From positions 1-5,974 of the forward strand of contig CAYUNT010000242.1 of NCBI GenBank assembly GCA_964446285.1: a DNA stretch of 5,974 nt, read 5' to 3'. Below the pieces are notes generated by a model. The model saw nothing but the letters and a program-made list of their open reading frames with translations, had not been told where the DNA came from and did no database searches. Each line of letters opens with the position of its first letter. Position 1 is the stretch's first letter. Position numbers and translations under genes: made by a program. Below are positions 1-5,940 of the stretch, one piece after another. The DNA is from CAYUNT01 sp964446285 (GTDB lineage Bacteria; Sumerlaeota; Sumerlaeia; SLMS01; CAYUNT01).

Positions 1-71
1 TCGCGAAAACCGTGACAGGCGATTGGGAACAGAATCAAAGGAAAATGGTATGAGAGTGAAAGGAATTTACG

Positions 72-326
72 TTGAATTTTGCGGATTTCGTCGTCCTGAC
101 ATACTGGGCTGGCATTTTTGCCGCTCTTTACTTTTGCGTCCATTGTCTGGGTCTCTGGGGTTTGCTTTTGTGGCCCCCGGTGCTTTTCTTTTTCATCTGG
201 TCAGGAGAACGCTACGTGATGCGCTGGCTCTCACGCGTGGCGATAAAATTGCCCGTTGGAGGGGCAAATGATCGCGACGCAAAGGCAATACGCGCAACGA
301 ACGCCAATAATACCATTTTCCCATAA
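72..326 (+). CDS. possible small membrane protein, 84 aa, unknown function
   Basis: An 84-codon frame starts with TTG, the first usable start after two in-frame stops (51-53 and 57-59). It is preceded by an AAAGGAA Shine-Dalgarno-like stretch at 59-65 with 6 bases of spacing. Residues 6-43 are almost entirely hydrophobic and aromatic, with a Pro-Pro break at 35-36, which suggests two membrane segments or a re-entrant hairpin. A basic segment follows (ERYVMRWLSRV, about 46-56), then a polar tail of about 28 residues. No family is recognised. The alternative plus-strand frame over the same bases (23-271) has the arginine-rich, patchy look of a shadow frame and lacks a ribosome site. The last third of the reading frame contains a 6-bp inverted repeat (249-254 with 262-267) and drifts into repeat-rich noncoding DNA, so the true C-terminus or the whole gene may be spurious. 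The support is the ribosome site plus hydrophobicity only. Confidence 0.38.
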   Translation: MNFADFVVLTYWAGIFAALYFCVHCLGLWGLLLWPPVLFFFIWSGERYVMRWLSRVAIKLPVGGANDRDAKAIRATNANNTIFP

Positions 327-351
327 TTCTGTTCCCTTTCCCCGGACAATG

Positions 352-451
352 AGGAACTGTTCAAAGTGCCGGAAAAATCTTGGGCGAGACGCCCAAGCCA
401 CCGGAATCACGGGCAAGATGCCCGTGCCACCAGTAACTTTGAACAGCTCCT
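352..451. repeat. compound inverted-repeat element: two hairpins inside an outer stem
   Basis: The outer arms 352-367 and 436-451 are complementary over 16 positions with a single mismatch (A356 against C447). In RNA read from the minus strand this mismatch becomes a G:U pair, so that strand could fold without a break. Inside sit two perfect 8-bp hairpins, each with an AGA loop: 379-397 (CTTGGGCG-AGA-CGCCCAAG) and 408-426 (CACGGGCA-AGA-TGCCCGTG). Each is followed by GCCACC(G/A)G, overlapping the last G of the stem. The whole element can fold as a three-way junction. Elements with GGGC-loop-GCCC hairpins and a GCCACC spacer are, from memory, dispersed repeats in several environmental bacterial phyla, comparable in kind to REP/BIME elements. 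No mobility protein is in the window, and copy number in this genome cannot be seen here. Confidence 0.8.
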
Positions 452-522
452 GCGGACCATTCTCTTCACAGGACGCGACCATAGAACAGGGCGTCGTGGA
501 GAATTGACGTTCTTCGGATTTT

Positions 523-541
523 AGCCTGCTTTGAGCAGGCT
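523..541. repeat. perfect hairpin, 8-bp stem with 3-base loop
   Basis: The sequence AGCCTGCT-TTG-AGCAGGCT is a perfect stem-loop lying about 70 bases from the compound repeat. On the plus strand it is preceded by TTT and followed by mixed sequence. On the minus strand it is followed by AAAATCC. Neither side has the T-tract of an intrinsic terminator, so a terminator call is not supported. It resembles a short dispersed palindrome more than a regulatory site tied to a gene. On the minus strand it lies about 150 bases past the transporter stop, where it could act as a 3'-end stabilising structure for the operon mRNA; that role is inference. Confidence 0.6.
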
Positions 542-687
542 GATGATTCTGATCCCATTTTCTGAGTCCTTTCATTTTCGCCTGGGAATCCTTTTCACTA
601 GCCGGGACAATATGGCACAGCATCATGGGAAATTGGTATAAAACGCGTGAATGTTTCCGGGCTTTGAAAACCGCGGTGGGCGCTGAA

Positions 688-1971
688 TTATCCGCGTTCA
701 GCGGCTTGGCGGGCTTTGTCTTCGTTCACGAAGAGAAGCAACCCGGCGCCGGCGATGAACAAAATCAGTATCGAGAGAATCCCCAGCCGCGGGCTGCCTG
801 TCGCGACGCCTACCCAGCCCATCAGCGCGGGGCCGATCACAGCGGCGAATTTGCCGAGCATGTTGTAAAACCCAAAGAATTCCGCCGCTTTCTCTTGGGG
901 AATCAAACGCGAGTATAGCGAACGGCTGAGCGATTGCACTCCGCCCTGCACCAGTCCGATCACAATGGCCAGGATATAAAATTCGCCCACGCGGCTCATT
1001 CGGCTGCCCCAAAATGTCACCAGTCCATACACGGCCAGGCCGATGAAAATTCCCTTCTTTGCGCCAATTCGCTGGCCGATTTTACCGAATACTATCGCCG
1101 CCGGAAATCCGACAAATTGCGTAATGAGCAGCGCCACAATCAGGCTGTTTGAGGGAAATCCAAGCGAAATCCCATAGTCCACCGCCATGCGGACGATTGT
1201 GTCCACGCCGTCGATGTAGAGCCAATACGCGGCCAAAAAAAGAAGCGTGAATTTGAGCGCGCGGATTTCGGCGAAGGTGCGGATCAGCTGGCGCACTCCC
1301 CCACTCACGGCCGCCCCAAGCGATTGTGCGCCGCCCGCCGCAGGTTCGGGAACCCAAAGCATCAGAGGAATCGTGAAGAGCGCCCACCACACGCCCACCA
1401 TCACAAAGGACAATCGCACCGCCGCCGCCGAATCGGCCAGCCCGAACCACGCGGGGCGCAGTGTCATGGCCACATTCATGGCAAAAAGCACTCCGCCGCC
1501 CAGATAGCCGAGCGCGTATCCGAGGGCCGAAACAAAATCCGAGGTTTTGGGAGTCGAAACGCCGATCAGGAGCGAATCGTAAAACACATTTCCCGCCGAA
1601 AATCCCAGCACGCCCACCATATACAGGATTCCCGCGGCCATCCACTGCCCTTTGGAAATGAGAAAAAGCGCAATTGTGGAAAGCGCCCCGAGGAGCGAAA
1701 AAAATAGCAGGAAACGTTTCTTGGCGCTGCCGCGGTCGGCGATTGCGCCGAGGATTGGCGCGGCAGCCGCTACAACAATGCCCGCGATCGAGTTAAAATT
1801 GCCCAGTTCAAAAGTGCTTTCCGTTGCCGAGGCGCCCGCGCGCCAGAATTGCTTGTAAAACACAGGGAAAAATCCGGCCATCACCGTTGTGGCGAAGGCG
1901 GAATTCGCCCAGTCATACAACGCCCACGAGATCACGCTGCGGCGGGGAATAGGGCGGGTGTCGTCGGCCAT
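688..1971 (-). CDS. UMF1/Atg22-family MFS transporter, 427 aa
   Basis: This is an inner-membrane major facilitator of the UMF1 group (Atg22-like). The eukaryotic relative Atg22 exports amino acids from the vacuole, but substrates of the bacterial members are generally unknown, so none is assigned. Two family signatures are clear: WALYDWANSAFATTV at residues 16-30 in the first membrane segment, and SRSLYSRLIPQEKAAEFFG at 349-367, followed by the YNMLGK segment. About twelve hydrophobic segments can be counted, with an MFS motif-A-like loop ADRGSAKKR at 78-86, its counterpart GKIGQRIGAKKG at 296-307, and a DGVDTI segment at 254-259. Length is normal for the family and the protein appears intact. 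The ATG start lies 11 bases after the preceding gene's stop. Its ribosome site is weak (AGAG at 1981-1984, overlapping that stop), which suggests translational coupling. It is the last gene of the cluster. Confidence 0.93.
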   Translation of the reverse strand: MADDTRPIPRRSVISWALYDWANSAFATTVMAGFFPVFYKQFWRAGASATESTFELGNFNSIAGIVVAAAAPILGAIADRGSAKKRFLLFFSLLGALSTIALFLISKGQWMAAGILYMVGVLGFSAGNVFYDSLLIGVSTPKTSDFVSALGYALGYLGGGVLFAMNVAMTLRPAWFGLADSAAAVRLSFVMVGVWWALFTIPLMLWVPEPAAGGAQSLGAAVSGGVRQLIRTFAEIRALKFTLLFLAAYWLYIDGVDTIVRMAVDYGISLGFPSNSLIVALLITQFVGFPAAIVFGKIGQRIGAKKGIFIGLAVYGLVTFWGSRMSRVGEFYILAIVIGLVQGGVQSLSRSLYSRLIPQEKAAEFFGFYNMLGKFAAVIGPALMGWVGVATGSPRLGILSILILFIAGAGLLLFVNEDKARQAAERG

Positions 1972-1982
1972 TCGATTATGCT

Positions 1983-3953
1983 CTATTCGGGAAAATCCGC
2001 GTCGCGGAGGATTTTCGGCGCGTCGATTTCCGGGTCTTTCATCAAGTCGAAAGGCGTCCAGTTTCCGCGCGCCTCGCGCCGCACCGCGCCCGAGGAATGC
2101 TCAAGAAGGACGCGGTAAATATCGCGGCGGACATTGAGGGGAATGGCATCAATCGAGGTGCGCGCGGTGTCGAAGCGTAATGCCTCGACTTCGGGACAAA
2201 ACTCAAAATGGGGTCCGGAGGATGGAGCCGGAGGGGCGATTTGCGCCTGCGACGCCGAGGCGGCGCTGGCAGTGGCAGTGGCAGTGGCAGTGGCGGAGTC
2301 ATCCAACTTGGGAGGCACGCCTCGCGCCCGCTGAAGTAAATACAGAACGTGACGCTGCACGCGCGCTTCGGGCGGCAGGTTGGACACCCGCCACGTATGC
2401 GCCAGCGCGCGCTCGATTTTCGCCGGGCCATAGCCAAGGTCTTTCGGGTCCAGCCCAAGCGCCGTCAAAATCGCCACCTGCCGCCGGCACACTTCGCATA
2501 CGCCGCACGGAACCGCCCGCCATCGCCCCGCACGCGATTCCCATTCCTCGCGATCTCCCGTGGCCAGAGCAAATGCGTTTTCGGAAATCCCATTGCCCGC
2601 CGCTTTGCGTGATTTTTCATCTCCTGGCCGCTCGCGATCCGTTGGAGAGGCACGCCCATTCTCCATCCTTTCCCCCTCTTCCTCATCCTCATCGCGGCCA
2701 TCGGCTGCCCGCAACGTGGCGCGAGTTTCCCAATCGCTTTCCCGCGCGCCCCAAGGGGATTCCTCATCCTCGCCGCCCTCCGCCAATTCCTCTTCTTCGG
2801 CTTCGTCTCCGCCTGCGGGAGGACGTTCCACGCGCAAGGGGCGGGGCGGAGCCTCCAGGCGAGGATGGCGGCAATCCACCTGCAGCGGAAATAAATCCGG
2901 ATAACGCGCTCCAAGCATCCGCTGAATGATTATCGGGCTGGCCGGGCGCAGAAGCGTCCACTGTTCAAGATTCCAGCCTTTTCGCGCGAAAACCCTCGTC
3001 ATGAAATCATCGAACGCCCGGGTTTGTTCGAAGGGAGGTTGCGCCGCAATGGCCCCGCTGAATTGACGCCGTTCCGCGCCTTCGCTGCGATGCGGCATTA
3101 CGATGTGGCGCACGCCCCGGCTCCAAAGCAGCGGCAGCATGGCCAGAATCTCGACCTCAAACTCGAAAATTCGCAGGGGCGTCATGTCGAGATGCAAACT
3201 CTGATAGTTTGGCTTCAGAAAATCCAGATGCTTGAGGAAAAACCCAAACAGAAGCGGCAGATTCGACCATACGCTCAAGGTTTGCCCGGGCAGCCGCGTG
3301 CTCAGATGGCGCCAGGCGTTGGCCCCGGCGCCCATTCCCTGCGTGGCATATTCGAGGAAAACCGCCAGCGGCTGAAGGCGGACCTCATTGAGAATCGCCC
3401 ATGTCAGCAGGGACTCGGGTGAACCGTTTTGAATGACGGCGGAGCGGCGCTCGTCGCTCGTCCAGCGCGGCGCGGCAAGCCGGGGCGCATTGGGCTGGAT
3501 GGCGGGCGGATCGAGTTTTTCTGCGGCCACAAGCGGCAAGACTTCCGAGCGCAGAAACGGATTATCGGGCGTGAGCTTGAGGCGCAATATTTCGCGAGCC
3601 GTGGCGCGAGCCAGGCGCGAAATCCACTCCGCGTCAAAAACCTCCAGCGGGCCGCCCACCTCGATTTTTCGGCAAAAGGGCAAGTAGTTTAGAATCGGAA
3701 TCAATGCCGCCAGCGTAAAGAGATTCGCCCAATTGGGCGCGCCTGGCTGGTCGTCAAACGTGCCGGATGGATAACGCCATTGAAGTTCGAATCCCGCCCG
3801 CATCCCATCGTGCGCCACCAGATGAATGGGCACGCGGGCCACGCGCCCTTGGCTGAATGAGGGCGCGTCCAGCCGGATGGATTCCAGACAGCGCAAAGCA
3901 ATCCGGGGCGATGGGGCGGGGCGAATGGCGGGCCGCGCGCTTTCCAAGGTCAA
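1983..3953 (-). CDS. divergent PP-loop/QueC-like protein with acidic insertion, 656 aa
   Basis: No exact family is named. No signal peptide or membrane helix is apparent, so it is probably cytoplasmic. After an N-terminal region (1-165), residues 172-201 read like the start of a PP-loop ATPase fold (strand, loop, helix, strand): AVIQNGSPESLLTWAILNE, then PLAVFLEY. The loop is NGSPES where active enzymes have SGGxDS. Residues 310-365 (about RAFDDFMTRVFARKGWN through LQVDCRHP) and 483-508 (CGVCEVCRRQVAILTALGLDP) match my memory of an uncharacterised QueC-like group. Cys361, 483, 486 and 489 correspond to the C...CxxCxxC zinc site of QueC (7-cyano-7-deazaguanine synthase), but here an acidic, low-complexity insertion (about 366-480) splits it. 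An Ala-Thr linker (554-562) precedes a compact C-terminal segment (about 580-656). The loop changes argue against normal ATP adenylation. The start is TTG at 3953 or TTG at 3947. The gene follows the membrane protein gene by 15 bases. Confidence 0.85.
   Translation of the reverse strand: MTLESARPAIRPAPSPRIALRCLESIRLDAPSFSQGRVARVPIHLVAHDGMRAGFELQWRYPSGTFDDQPGAPNWANLFTLAALIPILNYLPFCRKIEVGGPLEVFDAEWISRLARATAREILRLKLTPDNPFLRSEVLPLVAAEKLDPPAIQPNAPRLAAPRWTSDERRSAVIQNGSPESLLTWAILNEVRLQPLAVFLEYATQGMGAGANAWRHLSTRLPGQTLSVWSNLPLLFGFFLKHLDFLKPNYQSLHLDMTPLRIFEFEVEILAMLPLLWSRGVRHIVMPHRSEGAERRQFSGAIAAQPPFEQTRAFDDFMTRVFARKGWNLEQWTLLRPASPIIIQRMLGARYPDLFPLQVDCRHPRLEAPPRPLRVERPPAGGDEAEEEELAEGGEDEESPWGARESDWETRATLRAADGRDEDEEEGERMENGRASPTDRERPGDEKSRKAAGNGISENAFALATGDREEWESRAGRWRAVPCGVCEVCRRQVAILTALGLDPKDLGYGPAKIERALAHTWRVSNLPPEARVQRHVLYLLQRARGVPPKLDDSATATATATASAASASQAQIAPPAPSSGPHFEFCPEVEALRFDTARTSIDAIPLNVRRDIYRVLLEHSSGAVRREARGNWTPFDLMKDPEIDAPKILRDADFPE
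2268..2294. repeat. in-frame hexamer tandem repeat (GGCAGT)4 plus GGC
   Basis: Four perfect copies of GGCAGT (2268-2291) are followed by a partial copy GGC, and preceded by the degenerate copy GGCGCT (2262-2267). On the minus strand the repeat encodes alternating Ala-Thr, within residues 554-562 of the PP-loop-like protein, flanked by Ala-Ser sequence. Because the unit is two codons long, gain or loss of copies by slippage would change linker length without shifting the frame. It lies between the cysteine-bearing core and the C-terminal segment. Confidence 0.85.
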
Positions 3954-3957
3954 TCCC

Positions 3958-3962
3958 CCTCC
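3958..3962 (-). promoter_or_regulatory. Shine-Dalgarno GGAGG for the PP-loop-like gene
   Basis: The GGAGG is the clearest ribosome site in the cluster and lies in the 15-base gap after the upstream stop. It stands 4 bases before a TTG at 3953 and 10 bases before a second in-frame TTG at 3947. The usual spacing is between these values, so the start could be either, a two-residue difference. No ATG is available in frame until residue 51, so a non-ATG start is needed unless the first 50 residues are untranslated. Confidence 0.6.
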
Positions 3963-3968
3963 GAGAGG

Positions 3969-4673
3969 CTACAGCTTCCAAACCCGTTCTGTTTTAGCCC
4001 CCTCGGGAACAGGTTTGGGCTTTTCGCTCGGCGGCAAGTCGTCCTCAAAAATTCCGCCCGACTCGCGAACGGAATGAATCAGTTCGCGCAGAGAAATTCC
4101 GGCAATGACCAGAAGCGGCAAATCAACCCAGTTCCAAAGCCAGACCACTCCCAAACCGCCATAAAGCACAGCCGCGATAACAGCAGCCCAATGCAACAGG
4201 CGGTTGGTTTGCGGAAATGCCAGCATCAGAAGCGCGAGCAAAGCCAGCAACGTCGGCCCGGGCAAAACGCCCAGCGGCGCCGCCACAGGAAGCATCCACA
4301 GCGGCTTGAAATACGCCGGATAACACCACGCCCAAACGAGCGCGAAAATCCCGAGGCGCCGCATCCAGCGCGGGCGCGAACGATGAATCCGCCAGTCGGT
4401 TTGCGGACGCCAGGCTTCGTGGAGCAGGCACACAAGCAGAACAAAGAATCCCACGGAAACAAAGGTCAGGCCGCGATTTTGCGCGCCGTAAATCACGGAA
4501 AAGGCCATCGAGGCCAATACGAGCGTCATCAGCCGGTAGCCTGGCTTGCGGTTTCCGGAAAAAACCAGCCCAAGCGCCACGCCAAAGCCAATGTGATGCA
4601 AAAAGGCAAGCCACGGATGCAGCACCGTGGCGATGTAGGAATAGCCGCCCTGAATTGCACCGCGCTCGAACAT
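3969..4673 (-). CDS. polytopic membrane protein, unknown function, 234 aa
   Basis: This is a hydrophobic, tryptophan-rich protein with about seven or eight membrane segments: roughly residues 14-36, 48-63, 68-84, 106-120, 124-136, 138-153, 160-178 and 183-195. A basic loop at 93-106 (RIHRSRPRWMRR) separates an N-terminal group of three segments from the rest. A charged, proline-rich tail of about 35 residues (EDDLPPSEKPKPVPEG near 210-225) follows and is probably cytoplasmic by the positive-inside rule. The segment around 132-192 (LGVLPGPTLLALLALLM, then the last helices) faintly recalls DUF6064-type membrane proteins, but I am not confident of that. No catalytic motif is seen. The ATG at 4673 has GAGG at 4682-4685, 8 bases upstream, which supports this start. 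The gene lies 42 bases after the TPR gene and 15 bases before the PP-loop-like gene, so it is probably co-transcribed with both. Confidence 0.85.
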   Translation of the reverse strand: MFERGAIQGGYSYIATVLHPWLAFLHHIGFGVALGLVFSGNRKPGYRLMTLVLASMAFSVIYGAQNRGLTFVSVGFFVLLVCLLHEAWRPQTDWRIHRSRPRWMRRLGIFALVWAWCYPAYFKPLWMLPVAAPLGVLPGPTLLALLALLMLAFPQTNRLLHWAAVIAAVLYGGLGVVWLWNWVDLPLLVIAGISLRELIHSVRESGGIFEDDLPPSEKPKPVPEGAKTERVWKL

Positions 4674-4715
4674 ACGCGCAACCTCGCATTACGTTTTGGG
4701 GTTCATCACCGAATG

Positions 4716-5870
4716 CTACTCGCCGGGTTTGGCGCGAAACAAACTGGGATCGAGTTCCATGGCCCGGCGCAAATAGGGCTGGGCGCGGATCGAATCGCCC
4801 AATTGCAGGTAAGTCTGCCCTAGCTGATACTGGAGAAGGGCGTTGTTGGGATGAACGCGGATGGCCTCTTTGTAGTAGTGGACGGCATCACGCGGACGGC
4901 TGAGATCGAGCGCCAGTTTGGCCTGGCGATGATAGAGATTCGCGTCGTTTGTGATGCGGTCGATGGCGGATTTATAGAGGTCGAAGGCATCCTGCTTGCG
5001 CCCGCGCGCCACGAGGAAATCGCCCAGCGCGCGAATGGTTTCGATGTCCAGCGGATCGCGGCGAAGCGCCTGGCGAAGAAGGTCTTCCTGCGCAGTGCGG
5101 TTTCCCCTCCGCCCCTGGCATTCCGCCGCCAGACGCAGGGCGCGCGCCGAATGCAGACGTTTTTCCGATTCCAGCCGCGCCTCAAAAGCCCCCGCCTCAT
5201 CCATGCGATCCAAGCGCAACAGGCATTCGAGTTTTCCCTCGGCGGAACGGTCCGAAGGATCTCCCATGCGCAGGGCGACTTCAAAGGCGGCCAGCGCGGC
5301 CTCCCATTCCTTTTTTCCTTCGGCGGCCTGGCCGCGGGCTGCATCGTCGCGCGCTCGCAACGCCAGACCTTCCCCATTCCAGACATACGAATCCGTCGTG
5401 CGGCCATCCCAAAGCGATAGATCGGCCAGCATATCGGGGACATCGAGGAAGTTCGGGTATAGGCGGCGCGCCTGAAGCAGGTTTGACTCGGCGCGCTTTC
5501 GCAATGCATCTCCCCGCAAGACGCCGGCGGCGGATTCAAGCCGCTCGCGCCCCCCGCGCAGCGAATTCACGCGCTCCAGGCATTGACGCCATTGGCTTAT
5601 GCCTTCCGCGCGATATACTTCCGCCAGAGAATAGGAATTGGGTGATGTGTAAGCAAGATCGGCCAGAATGCGCGAGCCGCTCTGGCCGATCCACCACAAA
5701 GCGCCCGCCGTGGCGGCCAGAAGAAGAATCCAGATGCCTCCCACGCGGCGAAGGTCTTCCCAGATCGAGGGTGGCTTCGTGGCAGCAGGCGCTGTCGCCT
5801 GCGGCGCATCGCTGGGCGCTGCGGACGGCGGCGCGGAATCGGCGGAATTGGAAGGGTTGCGATTATCCAT
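4716..5870 (-). CDS. membrane-anchored TPR-repeat protein, 384 aa
   Basis: The order is: an N-terminal disordered stretch rich in Pro, Ala and Ser (1-35), a basic patch RR at 41-42, one membrane helix (about 44-62, IWILLLAATAGALWW), then a soluble domain. The basic residues before the helix predict a cytoplasmic N-terminus and a periplasmic body. Five TPR-like units of exactly 34 residues run end to end at 208-241, 242-275, 276-309, 310-343 and 344-377. The last two are the most canonical (YYKEAIRVHPNN, YLRRAMELDPS). TPR domains bind partner proteins, so this is likely a scaffold or assembly factor, perhaps for the membrane protein encoded next; the partner is inferred. I place the start at ATG 5870. 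The frame stays open to a GTG at 5918, but those 16 extra codons overlap a terminator-like hairpin. No Shine-Dalgarno precedes 5870, only a U-rich leader. This appears to be the first gene of the cluster. Confidence 0.88.
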   Translation of the reverse strand: MDNRNPSNSADSAPPSAAPSDAPQATAPAATKPPSIWEDLRRVGGIWILLLAATAGALWWIGQSGSRILADLAYTSPNSYSLAEVYRAEGISQWRQCLERVNSLRGGRERLESAAGVLRGDALRKRAESNLLQARRLYPNFLDVPDMLADLSLWDGRTTDSYVWNGEGLALRARDDAARGQAAEGKKEWEAALAAFEVALRMGDPSDRSAEGKLECLLRLDRMDEAGAFEARLESEKRLHSARALRLAAECQGRRGNRTAQEDLLRQALRRDPLDIETIRALGDFLVARGRKQDAFDLYKSAIDRITNDANLYHRQAKLALDLSRPRDAVHYYKEAIRVHPNNALLQYQLGQTYLQLGDSIRAQPYLRRAMELDPSLFRAKPGE

Positions 5871-5890
5871 AAAAATAAAAACGGCAGAGT

Positions 5891-5937
5891 AAAAAAGGCG
5901 GATGCCTAAAGAAGCCACGCTGGAGGCATTCTCCGCC
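5891..5937 (-). terminator. probable intrinsic terminator before the TPR gene
   Basis: Reading on the minus strand, GGCGGA (5937-5932) pairs with TCCGCC (5902-5897), and TGCCT (5928-5924) pairs with AGGCA (5907-5903). That is 11 base pairs interrupted by one 3-base bulge (5929-5931), closing a 16-base loop. The stem is followed at once by six T residues (5896-5891). This is a standard rho-independent terminator layout. It would end a transcript entering from beyond the right edge, or act as an attenuator in the leader of the TPR operon, because only about 20 bases separate the T-tract from the ATG at 5870. Confidence 0.72.
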
Positions 5938-5940
5938 GCG

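Larger units (their letters stand above)
327..687. other. intergenic stretch rich in palindromes, no convincing gene
   Basis: This stretch of about 360 bases lies between the possible small plus-strand gene and the 3' end of the transporter gene. It holds the compound inverted repeat at 352-451 and the hairpin at 523-541. Open frames cross it on both strands. However, the long minus-strand frame (231-626) encodes the repeat itself, reading as the 'TGILPV...ASRPR' type of peptide that is a common false gene call over such elements. I see no ribosome site paired with a protein-like frame. No strong intrinsic terminator for the minus-strand operon is visible directly after its last stop at 688. 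Confidence 0.6.

Noticed and set aside
249..267. Hairpin TTGCCC/GGGCAA followed by TTTT on the minus strand, considered as operon terminator
   Set aside because: The stem is only 6 bp with a short T-run, and it lies more than 400 bases past the transporter stop and inside a possible plus-strand gene. Too weak to call.
231..626. 131-codon minus-strand open frame across the repeat region
   Set aside because: Its centre is the translated compound repeat ('GGTGILPVIPVAWASRPR'), a typical false gene over such elements. It has no good ribosome site and no domain-like composition.
667..700. CGCGG/CCGCG pairing around the transporter stop, followed by GTTTTC on the minus strand
   Set aside because: Five base pairs with a loop of about 15 bases and no real T-tract; the upstream arm is inside the coding sequence. 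Not convincing as a terminator.
1082..1645. 187-codon minus-strand frame inside the transporter gene
   Set aside because: It overlaps the clearly recognisable UMF1 frame, is rich in Arg and Gly, and is a shadow frame.
2180..2929. 249-codon plus-strand frame opposite the PP-loop-like gene
   Set aside because: It is an antisense shadow created by GC-rich codon bias and the low-complexity insertion; its composition is dominated by Arg, Pro and Ala.
5871..5918. GTG start at 5918 for the TPR protein (16 extra residues)
   Set aside because: The extension overlaps the terminator hairpin and T-tract, its nearest GGAG is 12 bases away, and the peptide is unlike the following Pro/Ala/Ser-rich N-terminus.
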